A DNA stretch of 64,000 nt from an uncultured Helicobacteraceae bacterium (GTDB lineage Bacteria > Campylobacterota > Campylobacteria > Campylobacterales > Helicobacteraceae), in assembly GCA_934668765.1 (NCBI GenBank), contig CAKUOH010000002.1, positions 55,375 through 119,374 on the forward strand. The letters run 5' to 3'. Positions 38,623 through 47,734 of the stretch are shown piece by piece (position 1 is the first letter of the stretch; each line of letters starts with the position of its first letter). The position numbers and the translations under genes are program-made. The notes under the pieces were generated by a model. The model was not told where the DNA came from. It worked only from the letters and a program-made list of their open reading frames with translations, and did not search any database.

Positions 38623-39589
38623 TGCTACGCTATTTGAAATAGAATCTAGCACAAAAAATATCAAATCGTGCGATAAATCTATCAAATCCCCGCTTCGCTA
38701 TCCGGGAGGCAAATCTCGCGCGATTAAATTTTTATCGCAATTTTTGCCAAAAGACATTGATGAGTTTAGAGAGCCATTTTTTGGCGGTGGCTCTTTTAGC
38801 CTTTATCTTGCGCAAAATCCGCGATATAAACAAACCAAAGTTTATGCAAATGATATAAATTCTGAGCTTTTTTGCTTTTGGCAGAGTTTGCAAATGCGTC
38901 CAAATGAGCTAATAAATGGGATTTTGGAGCTGAAAAATAGATTTCAAAACGGCAGGGATTTGTATCGCTTTATCCTCTCACGCCGTGAATCTAGCCTAGA
39001 TACTCTTACGCGCGGAATTGATTTTTTTATCCTAAATCGCATTACATTTTCAGGCGTTGTGGATAGTGGCGGATATTCGCAAAAGGCTTTTGAAAGTCGC
39101 TTTACACCAAGCAGTGTGGAGCGACTAAAAACAACGCAGGGGATTTTAGGGAATTTTGTATTTTCAAACAAAGATTATGCGGAGTTTTTACATAGCGAAT
39201 CTCACAACAATAAAAGCGTATTTTTATTCCTAGACCCGCCATATTTCAGTGCCACTAAGTCCAAACTCTATGGCAAAAATGGCGTTTTACACACGGGCTT
39301 TGACCACCAAAAATTATGTGAAAATCTAAAATCTACTACACACAAATTTTTGCTAACTTATGATGATAGCGCGTTTATCCGTGAGTTGTATGGGGATTTT
39401 TGCGTGCGTGAGTGGGATTTGCAATATGGTATGAATAATGTCGCTAGTGCAAGTGCACCAAAAGGCAAGGAGCTTTTGATAAGCAATTTTGAGATAGAAA
39501 AACGCTCATTTGATGATTTGGCAGGGCAAAATAGCGTTAGAAAAAATCTTACACCTCGCTTGGAATTTGATAAACTAGATGTGGTGTAA
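38615..39589 (+). CDS. D12-class (Dam-like) N6-adenine DNA methyltransferase
   Basis: 324 residues, alpha-class order: SAM motif near the N-terminus (LRYPGGKSRAIKFL then EPFFGGGSFSLYL), a target-recognition middle, and motif IV LFLDPPYFSATKS near 207. This is the Dam/DpnM/FokI-type family. It ends the RM island; its stop lies 22 bp before the chosen dxs start. It is probably the second methyltransferase of the HNH system. The target sequence cannot be read from the motifs. Confidence 0.88.
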   Translation: MSNATLFEIESSTKNIKSCDKSIKSPLRYPGGKSRAIKFLSQFLPKDIDEFREPFFGGGSFSLYLAQNPRYKQTKVYANDINSELFCFWQSLQMRPNELINGILELKNRFQNGRDLYRFILSRRESSLDTLTRGIDFFILNRITFSGVVDSGGYSQKAFESRFTPSSVERLKTTQGILGNFVFSNKDYAEFLHSESHNNKSVFLFLDPPYFSATKSKLYGKNGVLHTGFDHQKLCENLKSTTHKFLLTYDDSAFIRELYGDFCVREWDLQYGMNNVASASAPKGKELLISNFEIEKRSFDDLAGQNSVRKNLTPRLEFDKLDVV

Positions 39590-39611
39590 GTTGCAAAATA
39601 TGGGTAATAAG

Positions 39612-41663
39612 ATGCAAAAATCTACACAAATTTCACAAAATCCAAATTCGCGTGAATTTGGCTCTTTAAAAGGCAAAAGTATCGATGAGTTAAAGGCAAT
39701 CGCATCGCAGATTCGTGCGCGAATCATCGAAGTTTTAAGCAAAAACGGCGGACATTTAAGCTCAAATTTGGGCTCTGTGGAAATCACAATCGCAATGCAC
39801 GCGGTTTTTGACTGCTATAACGACCCATTTATCTTTGATGTAAGCCACCAAATCTACGCGCACAAGCTTTTAAGTGGGCGATTTGAATCCTTTGCTACAT
39901 TGCGCCAAACAGGCGGAATCAGTGGCTTTGCAAAGCCTAGCGAATCAAAGGCGGATTATTTCATCGCAGGGCATAGCTCTACTTCGCTAAGTTTAGGCGT
40001 GGGCGCAGCACGGGCGATAAAGCTAAAAGGTGAAAATCGCATCCCTGTGATACTAATTGGCGATGGTGCGATGAGTGCGGGGCTAATCTATGAGGCGTTA
40101 GATGAAATCGGCGACATAAAATATCCGATGATTATTATTTTAAATGACAATGAGATGAGCATTAGCAAGCCTATCGGGGCGATGAGTAAGTATCTCTCCA
40201 CTGCAACTGCGGGGAAAATGTATCAAAGTTTGCGCGATAAAGCAAAGTCGCTCTTAAGCAAAATGCCCGATTCGGCGAAATTTATGGCAAAGCGATTTGA
40301 GGAATCTTTAAAACTAATCACGCCGGGTATTCTCTTTGAGGAGCTTGGGCTTAGCTATATCGGTCCCATTGATGGGCATAATATCGCCGAACTCATTAGC
40401 ATTTTTCAAAAGGCGCGAGATTTAAAAAAGCCCGTTTTGATTCACGCACAGACAATTAAAGGCTATGGCTACAAAATCGCGCAAGGGCGGTATGAAAAGT
40501 GGCATAGTGTCGCACCATTTGATACAAATACGGGCACTCCGCTAAATCCGCCAAAGCCCACCAATCCCACCAAAATTTTTGCAAACGAGCTATTAAAACT
40601 TTCCCAAAATGATAACAAAATCATCGGCGTAACCGCTGCAATGCCTAGTGGCACGGGATTAGATTTGCTAATGGACAATCTGCCCGAACGCTTCTTTGAT
40701 GTGGCAATCGCCGAAGCACACGCCACAACTTCAATGGCAGCAATGGCAAAAGAGGGCTTTAAGCCCTTTGTGGTGGTTTATTCGACATTTTTGCAACGCG
40801 CCTTTGATAGCATTATCCACGATGTTAGCATTATGAACTTACCCGTGCGATTCGCGCTTGATAGGGCGGGAATCGTAGGTGAGGACGGCGAAACTCATCA
40901 AGGCATTTTTGATATTTCATATCTATCGCTAATCCCAAATATGATGATTTTTGCGCCCCGCGATGAGCGAAGCCTTGAACTTGCTGTGCGCTTTGCGGCG
41001 GATTTTGATAAGTCGCCTTGTGCGTTTCGCTATCCACGCGGTGGCTTTTTGCTAAAAAACAATGCCTTTAAAAATAAGCCTTTTAGATTTGGCAAGGCGG
41101 AAGTTTTATTTGAGCCTGAATCTATGCGTGAATCGCGCATAGATTCGCCGTCATTGCGAGATTCGCACTTCACTTCGTCATTGCAAGATTCGGCGCAAAG
41201 CGCAGACAAAGCCCAAAAAATTGCATTTTTTGCCTTTGGTAATGGCGTAGGACGCGCACATTTGGTAAATGAAATACTAAAATTTCCCGCGATTTTGGTG
41301 GATTTGCGCTTTGCAAAACCCCTTGATAGCGCGACTATTTTAAGCATAGCAAGGCGCGTGGATAAAATTTATGTATTTAGCGATGGCGTGAAAAAGGGCG
41401 GAATCGCCGAAAAAATCGCCCTTTTATTAAGCGAAAATGCGGTGTTTGTGCCGATTAAATCATTTGAATTTGAGGATAGATTCATAGCACAGGGCAAAAC
41501 CGCCGAAATCGAAGATATTTTAGGCATTTCTCCACGCAAAATTGCAAATTTTATAAAGAGAGATTTGCGTTCATTTTCTCCGTCATTGCGAGACTTGCAA
41601 AGCAATTCGTGGCAATCCAAAAAATCTACGCTAGATTCACACGAATCTAAAAAGACAAAATAA
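39612..41663 (+). CDS. dxs: 1-deoxy-D-xylulose-5-phosphate synthase with repeat-derived insert and tail
   Basis: First step of the MEP isoprenoid route: pyruvate + glyceraldehyde-3-phosphate, TPP-dependent. Motifs: FDVSHQIYAHKLL, AGHSSTSLSLGVGAA, TPP-binding GDGAMSAGLIYEALD, catalytic Glu in AIAEAHATTS, and DRAGIVGEDGETHQG. From ATG 39612 it has 683 residues, some 50-60 above normal. The excess is an internal block at about 503-535 (SPSLRDSHFTSSLQDSAQ) and a C-terminal tail from about 649 (SPSLRDLQSNSWQSKKS), both RepB read in frame. The start is uncertain; ATG 39600 and 39579 are also open. In H. pylori dxs directly follows fliH; here the RM island separates them. Confidence 0.93.
   Translation: MQKSTQISQNPNSREFGSLKGKSIDELKAIASQIRARIIEVLSKNGGHLSSNLGSVEITIAMHAVFDCYNDPFIFDVSHQIYAHKLLSGRFESFATLRQTGGISGFAKPSESKADYFIAGHSSTSLSLGVGAARAIKLKGENRIPVILIGDGAMSAGLIYEALDEIGDIKYPMIIILNDNEMSISKPIGAMSKYLSTATAGKMYQSLRDKAKSLLSKMPDSAKFMAKRFEESLKLITPGILFEELGLSYIGPIDGHNIAELISIFQKARDLKKPVLIHAQTIKGYGYKIAQGRYEKWHSVAPFDTNTGTPLNPPKPTNPTKIFANELLKLSQNDNKIIGVTAAMPSGTGLDLLMDNLPERFFDVAIAEAHATTSMAAMAKEGFKPFVVVYSTFLQRAFDSIIHDVSIMNLPVRFALDRAGIVGEDGETHQGIFDISYLSLIPNMMIFAPRDERSLELAVRFAADFDKSPCAFRYPRGGFLLKNNAFKNKPFRFGKAEVLFEPESMRESRIDSPSLRDSHFTSSLQDSAQSADKAQKIAFFAFGNGVGRAHLVNEILKFPAILVDLRFAKPLDSATILSIARRVDKIYVFSDGVKKGGIAEKIALLLSENAVFVPIKSFEFEDRFIAQGKTAEIEDILGISPRKIANFIKRDLRSFSPSLRDLQSNSWQSKKSTLDSHESKKTK
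41150..41215 (+). repeat. RepB units inside dxs
   Basis: Two nearby GTCATTGCGAG / GTCATTGCAAG starts (41150 and 41177) within the extra internal block of dxs, giving SLRDSH and SLQDSA. Confidence 0.8.
41582..41618 (+). repeat. RepB copy at the 3' end of dxs
   Basis: GTCATTGCGAG ... GTGGCAATCC, in frame, forming most of the dxs C-terminal extension. Confidence 0.85.
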
Positions 41664-42532
41664 TGTCAGCATTTTTCAAAACCTACAAAAGAGAGATTAT
41701 TTTTAGTGCGATTCTAGCGGTATTTTGCGCTCTTGCAGCATTTGATTTTTGTAATAAAAGCGCGATTAGCTTTGTAGAGTCAAATTTTTCGTTTGCACTA
41801 GCAAATATCGGCGTTGTCGCAGGGCTAAAAATCATTTGCGGAGTGTTTCCATTAAGCGATGGAATCGCAGATATTTTGGATAAAATCTTTGGATTTTTCT
41901 TTCTTGCAAATGTGCTAATTGGCATCGAATATATAATGCTACTTGTCAATAAACTTGTAATTTTTAAGGTGGCGATTGTAGCACTATTTTTTATTCGCCT
42001 AATCCCTAAAATGCCAAATATCCGCATTTTTTCGACAAAATTTCTTATAATTTTGCTTTTCTTTAACCCAGGGCTAAATCTCTATGTGAATCTTATCTCA
42101 ATCATCGCAAATGAGGCAAATATGAACTTAGAGAAAGATATTAACGCCCAAATGTTTGAAGTGAAAAAATATTTGGGCATTGCCACGCCAATAGATTTCG
42201 TGCCTGATAATGATTCGCGCACTACAAGCCAAAAGATTATCGGTAGCATTGGGCTTTTTGGCACGAGGATTGTAGAGGGCGGAGAAAAGGCGTTAGATGC
42301 GCTATCCCACCCGCTAGATTCGACAAAAAACGCGCTTGATTCATTCAAAAGCAAAATAACTGATAATATTATTTTCATCGCAAAGGCATTGAATCTCACG
42401 CTAAAATTAGCGATTCAATATATTTTAAATGTATTTTTCTTGTATTTTTTAATGCCACTATTGTATTTTTATGCGATTTATAAAGTCATTAGTAGCAAGA
42501 ATATTTTAAAAAATAGCATTAGATTCTACTAG
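41663..42532 (+). CDS. Integral membrane protein of unknown function
   Basis: 289 residues. Hydrophobic segments near 10-27, 44-60, 75-110, 120-150 and 245-275 suggest five or so membrane helices, with a soluble stretch from about 155 to 235 containing DSRTTSQKIIGSIGLFGTRIVEGG. No family is recognised. Its ATG overlaps the dxs stop (1 bp), so it is coupled to dxs. Its 3' end overlaps the convergent mqnA by 14 bp. Part of the soluble stretch (HPLDSTKNALDSFKSK) has the RepB-like Ser/Asp flavour, but no clear repeat is present. Confidence 0.8.
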   Translation: MSAFFKTYKREIIFSAILAVFCALAAFDFCNKSAISFVESNFSFALANIGVVAGLKIICGVFPLSDGIADILDKIFGFFFLANVLIGIEYIMLLVNKLVIFKVAIVALFFIRLIPKMPNIRIFSTKFLIILLFFNPGLNLYVNLISIIANEANMNLEKDINAQMFEVKKYLGIATPIDFVPDNDSRTTSQKIIGSIGLFGTRIVEGGEKALDALSHPLDSTKNALDSFKSKITDNIIFIAKALNLTLKLAIQYILNVFFLYFLMPLLYFYAIYKVISSKNILKNSIRFY

Positions 42533-43190
42533 GGGGGTTTATGCGCATTATGCGCACAGCGCGGTAGAAGCGAAAAAGTGCAGCTTTGCCTTTGGGCGTG
42601 ATTTTATAATGAATATGCGTTAGATACTCCAAAATATCGCGCTTTGCAATGCCTGAATTTTTTGCATATATTTTTAGCAAATACTGCGGGATATATATGC
42701 GCTTGGCGTTGAATCGCGCCGAAATTTTCTTATAAAAATCGCCGTGTTTATTAAAGCAAAGTAGTCCAAAGACAAAAGGCAGACGGTGCTTTTCCCACCA
42801 TTTTGCCCCCAAATCAATATATTCCACCCCGCTTAATTTATGTCGTAATGCCCTATCGCCGATTAAAACTTCGCCTTTGACGCCCAAAATCTGCGCCAAA
42901 GCATTTGAGCTAGCGGACTGATAGTCGCTTTTAGTGGGCTTTGGCAGGACAATCACACTCCAAACCACGCCATAAGCGACAATCCCGCTATTTGTTTTCC
43001 GCGCTTTCATTCCTGCGATTGATGAGATAAATCCCGCGTCAATGCGCTTAAACAAAAATTCTTTGTTAAGTTTGGCAGGATAGCTTTTGTGATGATTGAG
43101 AAATGCCTTAAACGCACTTGTGGTTGGGTAGCGTTTGATAAAAATATCAAATGGGACTAGATTTAAATAGCTAATTTTACCAAAGCGCAT
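42519..43190 (-). CDS. mqnA: Chorismate dehydratase, futalosine pathway
   Basis: First step of menaquinone synthesis by the futalosine route, used by Helicobacter and Campylobacter: chorismate to 3-enolpyruvyl-benzoate. 223 residues in a periplasmic-binding-protein-like fold; the start RFGKISYLNLVPFDIF and DAGFISSIAGM are typical of MqnA. It lies 48 bp after the SurA-like gene, the end of a four-gene minus-strand series. Confidence 0.9.
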   Translation of the reverse strand: MRFGKISYLNLVPFDIFIKRYPTTSAFKAFLNHHKSYPAKLNKEFLFKRIDAGFISSIAGMKARKTNSGIVAYGVVWSVIVLPKPTKSDYQSASSNALAQILGVKGEVLIGDRALRHKLSGVEYIDLGAKWWEKHRLPFVFGLLCFNKHGDFYKKISARFNAKRIYIPQYLLKIYAKNSGIAKRDILEYLTHIHYKITPKGKAALFRFYRAVRIMRINPPSRI

Positions 43191-43238
43191 TATTTGCCTT
43201 TAGATTCACATAATTTGCGCCCAAAAATCAGCAAAGAT

Positions 43239-44060
43239 TCACTCGCGAATCATTTCAATGCGCGTATTTGCCTTAATTTTTGCAAAATACTCATTCAAAA
43301 TGTCATTTTCTCGCGCAGTAGAATATTTCTGCATTACCATAGATTTCGCGCTCTCAAATGGCAAAATCTCTTTGCCGCCTTTTTCCTTGATAAAAAATAC
43401 AATGAGCGTGTTACCAGAATTTAGCACGGGCGTAAAACGCTTTTCAGGCGTATCCAAAAACACGCCCATAACTTGCGTAGGTAGGTTGCGAATGTCGATT
43501 TCCTCGTCCTTTGCGTGAATATTAGGATTTAGCATCATAGGATTTTGCAAGAATTTTTGTAGCTCCACATCGCTATTTGCCGTGTAGCTCGTAACTTTAA
43601 TCTTTGTAGGAATCTTAAAGTCATTTTTGTTTTTCTCATAAAACGCCACCAAATCACTTTCACTCGCAAGGCTAGAATTTGTCTGCAAAATCTTTTGCAT
43701 AAGCTCTCTGTTAATAATATGATTTTTTAGCTCTGCTTTGTATGTCTCAATGTTAATTTTTTGTGCCACAAGCGCATTTTCAAGCTCTGCGCGTGTGATT
43801 TTATTTGCCATTGCGATATTATTCATCTCATCATTTAGGCGCGAATCATCGACCTTGATATTTAGGCGGCGAATCTCATTTTCGCGCAATTTTTCATTGA
43901 TAAGCTCATCAACTGCCTTTTGGCGCGTGATTTTTTTGCTCTTTTGTAGCTCATCAATCTCAAAAATCGTAATGATATTGCCATCTACTTTGATAGCGAT
44001 TCCATCGATAGTTTCAGCGTTTAAAATGGCACAAATTGCGATAAAAATTAGCTTTTTCAT
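43239..44060 (-). CDS. Exported SurA-type chaperone/peptidyl-prolyl isomerase-like protein
   Basis: 273 residues with a signal peptide (MKKLIFIAICAILNAE) and a SurA N-like helical domain: IDGIAIKVDGNIITIFEIDEL then RQKAVDELINEKL and further helices. The C-terminal part (DIRNLPTQVMGVFLDTPEKRFTPVLNSGNTLIVFFIKEKGG) resembles a parvulin domain in outline but is reduced. Likely periplasmic, helping outer-membrane protein folding. ATG 44060 encodes the signal peptide directly. It lies 44 bp downstream of dus. Confidence 0.8.
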   Translation of the reverse strand: MKKLIFIAICAILNAETIDGIAIKVDGNIITIFEIDELQKSKKITRQKAVDELINEKLRENEIRRLNIKVDDSRLNDEMNNIAMANKITRAELENALVAQKINIETYKAELKNHIINRELMQKILQTNSSLASESDLVAFYEKNKNDFKIPTKIKVTSYTANSDVELQKFLQNPMMLNPNIHAKDEEIDIRNLPTQVMGVFLDTPEKRFTPVLNSGNTLIVFFIKEKGGKEILPFESAKSMVMQKYSTARENDILNEYFAKIKANTRIEMIRE

Positions 44061-44104
44061 AATCACTCACTTATAGATTTTTAAAGCGCGATTCTATCAA
44101 AATT

Positions 44105-45034
44105 TTATCCAAAAAATTGCATTATCGATTCGCGCATAGTTTGGGGCGAAGTAATGTTATTTACAATGCCACGATATTCACTAGCATTAGGCAATCCGTG
44201 CGCATAATTATGCAGATTTTTACGAAACATAATGCACCCACGCTCCCCATAAAAGCTAATCATATTATCAAAATGCTCTAACACAATGTCGCGTTTAATA
44301 AGATTTGGCGGGTTTGCCTCATTATTTTTTAGCTGATAGAAAATCCAAGGCGTTTTAAGCGCGGCGCGTCCTATCATAAGCCCATTTGCGCCTGTGATTG
44401 CTAACACTTCTTTTGCCTTTTGATATGAATCAATCTCGCCATTTGCAATTAGTGGAATGCGGATATTTTTGCGAATTAGCGCGATTGCATTATAATCAAT
44501 GCGATCTTTTTTATAAGCATCGACTTTTGTGCGTCCGTGAGCTACGACAAAGTCTGCTCCGCTGTCATTTATGGCGTGTGCTAATTCAAGGGGGATTTTT
44601 TTATCAAAACCTAATCGCACTTTTAGGCTTGTGTAGGGCTTATTTGAAGTCTCTTTTATTGTCCTTACTAATTGCACAAGTAAATTTAAATCTTTCAAAA
44701 GTCCGCTTCCATTGCCGTGAGAGCTGACTTTTGGCGCAGGACAACCGCAATTTAAGTCGATTATATCAATGCCATCTTGCTTATTTAAAATCTCTACGCT
44801 TTGCCTTATCACTTCTATTTTATTGCCAGAGATTTGGACGCTAAATGGCGATTCGGCGGGGGATTTTGCTATCATTTTTAGCATTTTTGCGGTGCTATAA
44901 TTTAGCGCATAAGAGCTTATCATCTCGCTAACCGTAATATCCACGCCAAATTTTTTTACCACAGTGCGAAATGGCAAGTCGCTCCACCCAGCAAGTGGAG
45001 CTAACATTAGCAGATTATCAAAGATGATGGGCAT
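44105..45034 (-). CDS. dusB: tRNA-dihydrouridine synthase (DusB type)
   Basis: FMN enzyme reducing uridine in the D-loop of tRNA. 309 residues. Family motifs: LAPLAGWSDLPFR, the catalytic Cys in DLNCGCPAPKV, VKVRLGFD-like SLKVRLGFD, VAHGRTK, ANGEIDS and GANGLMIGRAAL. The ATG shares one base with the preceding gene's stop (TAATG), so translation is coupled. The exact Dus subclass is inferred from likeness. Confidence 0.92.
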   Translation of the reverse strand: MPIIFDNLLMLAPLAGWSDLPFRTVVKKFGVDITVSEMISSYALNYSTAKMLKMIAKSPAESPFSVQISGNKIEVIRQSVEILNKQDGIDIIDLNCGCPAPKVSSHGNGSGLLKDLNLLVQLVRTIKETSNKPYTSLKVRLGFDKKIPLELAHAINDSGADFVVAHGRTKVDAYKKDRIDYNAIALIRKNIRIPLIANGEIDSYQKAKEVLAITGANGLMIGRAALKTPWIFYQLKNNEANPPNLIKRDIVLEHFDNMISFYGERGCIMFRKNLHNYAHGLPNASEYRGIVNNITSPQTMRESIMQFFG

Positions 45035-45573
45035 TAAAATTGTGCGTTTGAGTAAGCTTGTAAGTTTATCTCGCTATCTTTGTCTTTGTAGGATTCCTTT
45101 AATGCCTTGCAAAACGCGATTTCATTGGTAATTTTGCTAGGGGCAAAATATAATTTGCCCTCTTTGGTGTCAATGTAAAAATAATCGCCCTTGCACTCTA
45201 GCATTCCGCCCTTAAATTTCGTAATAACGCGAATCCCAAACTCCGTAGCTTTCCATCTAGTTTTATCAAGCCCAGAAACATCGATAATAAAATCGCCCCA
45301 GCTTTTATATTTTAGCGGTGTAGCACCCTCAACGACAGGTATATTATTCGCATAAATTTCAGTCTGCACTTTTCGCAAAGCGTTTGCCAAATCTGTCCTA
45401 GTCATCGCTACTTGCGCTTCGATGCGATTGTCATTAAAAAAGTTAAATGCCATCTTAACTAGCACGATAAAAATAATGATTCCAAGAATCCCCTGCACTA
45501 GCTTTGGACGCTTCGCAAAAAACTCAAAAAAAGCCGCCACAAACTCAACCACTAACTCAATAAATGATTTCAA
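45034..45573 (-). CDS. Single-pass membrane protein, function unknown
   Basis: 179 residues. One membrane helix at about 27-46 (VQGILGIIIFIVLVKMAF), then a soluble domain likely outside the cytoplasm with two Cys (MLECKGD and EIAFCKAL). The layout recalls minor pseudopilins in size but there is no type IV pilin leader. It heads the series with dusB, the SurA-like gene and mqnA. Confidence 0.75.
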   Translation of the reverse strand: MKSFIELVVEFVAAFFEFFAKRPKLVQGILGIIIFIVLVKMAFNFFNDNRIEAQVAMTRTDLANALRKVQTEIYANNIPVVEGATPLKYKSWGDFIIDVSGLDKTRWKATEFGIRVITKFKGGMLECKGDYFYIDTKEGKLYFAPSKITNEIAFCKALKESYKDKDSEINLQAYSNAQF

Positions 45574-45688
45574 AATGCCTTCCTAATATTGTATTTTTAA
45601 ATGTCGCAATAATACACAAAAATCACATTTTTGTAAATAAAAAGTAAATTTTTTGCGATTTTCGCATAAAAGCATAAAATATGCTACT

Positions 45689-46624
45689 CTAGCTATCCCA
45701 GCTAAACTGCGATTCGTTCTTATCCATTGCGGTAAGCGTTTTTATATCGCCTGTGCTGAGTTTAAAATCAAATACACTGAAATTCTCTTGTAATCGCTCT
45801 ACTTTCGAGCTTTTAGGAATGACAATTATGCCCTGTTGTATTAGGAATCGCAGTGCCACTTGCGCCACGGTTTTATTGTATTTTTTGGCGATTTTTAACA
45901 GTGTGGCATTATTGAAAAAGTCCTTGCGCCCAGCGATAAATGGACTCCACGATTCTAACTTCGTGCCAGATTTTTGCATAGCTTTGCGAAGCTCCTTTTG
46001 CTGATAGAAAATATGCGTTTGGCATTGATTGATAGCTGGAATCACCTTGCAATCTTTCACAAACTCCGCATAAGCCTTTGCATTAAAGTTTGAAATCCCA
46101 AGCGATTTTACGCGTCCGTCCTTATGTAACTGCTCCATAGCCCTATACATTTCCTTTGCATTGTCGTAATTTCTGTGGATTAGCAATAAATCTAAATATT
46201 CTAATTGCAGTTTTTTCATCGAATCTTCAAAACTTTTTAGCACTTCATTGTAAGTCATATTGCTTGAAAGTTTTGTTGTGATGAAAAATTCGCTTCTATC
46301 AATGCCAGATTCAGCCACTGCGTTGCCAACCTCTGCTTCATTGCCATACATTTGCGCCGTATCTATGAGCCTATATCCCACTTTGATTGCTTGTAATATC
46401 GCTACCTGCCCATCTATGCCTGTAAGCCTAGAAGTGCCAAGCCCTAAAATAGGCATTTTTATGCCATTATTTAGCGTAACAAACTGCATTTGCGAATCTT
46501 TTTTGGGCTTTGTATTTTTTCCCTTTTCCGCGCCAAAGCTAAAATTCGCCAAACCCATTGTGCCAAGCAACGCCACTGCGCCTAATTTCGCTGAGTTTGC
46601 TAAAAAATTCCTGCGATTTTCCAT
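45689..46624 (-). CDS. Aldo/keto reductase with a Tat-like signal
   Basis: 311 residues. The N-terminus MENRRNFLANSAKLGAVALLG is a twin-arginine-type leader (RRNFL), then an AKR barrel: GLGTSRLTG, DTAQMYGNEAEVG with catalytic Tyr, TTKLSS (Lys), LLIHRNY (His), SLGISNF and IPKSSKVERL (NADPH site). An NADPH enzyme exported folded would need cofactor loading in the cytoplasm, which the Tat route allows. The substrate is unknown. AAGGA precedes the ATG. Confidence 0.9.
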   Translation of the reverse strand: MENRRNFLANSAKLGAVALLGTMGLANFSFGAEKGKNTKPKKDSQMQFVTLNNGIKMPILGLGTSRLTGIDGQVAILQAIKVGYRLIDTAQMYGNEAEVGNAVAESGIDRSEFFITTKLSSNMTYNEVLKSFEDSMKKLQLEYLDLLLIHRNYDNAKEMYRAMEQLHKDGRVKSLGISNFNAKAYAEFVKDCKVIPAINQCQTHIFYQQKELRKAMQKSGTKLESWSPFIAGRKDFFNNATLLKIAKKYNKTVAQVALRFLIQQGIIVIPKSSKVERLQENFSVFDFKLSTGDIKTLTAMDKNESQFSWDS

Positions 46625-46722
46625 CTATGAATCCTTTTTGTTTGAAGTTTAAAAAACTTGCGATTCTAGCGCAAAATACTATGATTTTTCAATAAATTTT
46701 CATTTTATGTAAAATTTACAAT

Positions 46723-47721
46723 TCACACTTGCGCCACATTCATACTTGCACAATGAATCCCGCCACCTTGTCGAATAAGAATGCGCGAATCTATGGGGAT
46801 AATTTCGCGGTTTTTTACAACTTTTTTGAAAATATCAAGTGCGATTTTGTCATTCTTTTTATCCCCAAAAATCGGCACTAAAATCGCGCCATTTGCAAAG
46901 ATAAAATTTGCGTAGCTTGCGGGTAATCGCACATTTTTATAATAAATCGCCTTTGGCAAAGGCAGTGGCACAAGATTAAAGTCTTTGCATTTTTTTTGTA
47001 ATTCACACTCCATCGCATTTAATGCCCTAAAATGCGCATCATTTTTATCATAGCACTTCACATAAACAATCGTTTTTTTATCTATAAATCGCGCAAGATT
47101 ATCGATATGACTATCCGTATCATCGCCTAAAAGTTCGCCATTTTCTAGCCAAATGACTTTTTTAATGCCTAAATATTTTTTTAGCTTTTTGGTGATTTGC
47201 GCTTGGCTCAAACGATTGCGATTAGGGGAGAGTAGGCATTTTGTGGTAGTTAGCAGGGTTTTGCCATTTGTCTCAATGCTTCCACCTTCTAAAATGAAAT
47301 TTTTTTGAATAAATTTTACAAGATTTTTGTCAAAAAAACCCATTTTTTGCAATTTTTCAAAGATTTTTGCACTAGCGACATTATCCAAATCCGCAGGATA
47401 TTTCGCACCCCACGCATTAAAAATAAAGTCCATTAACACTAACTTGCCATTTTTTCGCACACTAAGTGGTGCAAAATCCCTACACCACGAATCATTTAAT
47501 GCTATTTTTAGCAAAATAACATTTTTTTGTCCTTTTAATGTAACAATGTCGCTTTCATATTTATACAAAACTATGACAGGCTGAAAACGCGTAATTTGCG
47601 CGATAATCTCACGCATTTTGCTTTGAATTTCAGCTAAATACGGCTTCCAATCGCTATCCTTATGTGGCATAGCAAGGATTGTAGCACTCTGTCGCTCCCA
47701 TTCAGGCACAAAATATTTCAT
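46723..47721 (-). CDS. aguA: Agmatine deiminase / peptidyl-arginine deiminase family
   Basis: 332 residues of the guanidino-group-modifying fold: WCRDFAPLSV, EGGSIETNGKTLLTT, DTDSHIDNLARF (His) and the catalytic Cys in GGGIHCASMN. These would turn agmatine to N-carbamoylputrescine for polyamine synthesis. It begins 13 bp after the pepD stop, same strand. The agmatine substrate is inferred from family and length. Confidence 0.88.
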   Translation of the reverse strand: MKYFVPEWERQSATILAMPHKDSDWKPYLAEIQSKMREIIAQITRFQPVIVLYKYESDIVTLKGQKNVILLKIALNDSWCRDFAPLSVRKNGKLVLMDFIFNAWGAKYPADLDNVASAKIFEKLQKMGFFDKNLVKFIQKNFILEGGSIETNGKTLLTTTKCLLSPNRNRLSQAQITKKLKKYLGIKKVIWLENGELLGDDTDSHIDNLARFIDKKTIVYVKCYDKNDAHFRALNAMECELQKKCKDFNLVPLPLPKAIYYKNVRLPASYANFIFANGAILVPIFGDKKNDKIALDIFKKVVKNREIIPIDSRILIRQGGGIHCASMNVAQV

Positions 47722-47734
47722 ATTTTTCCCTTTT

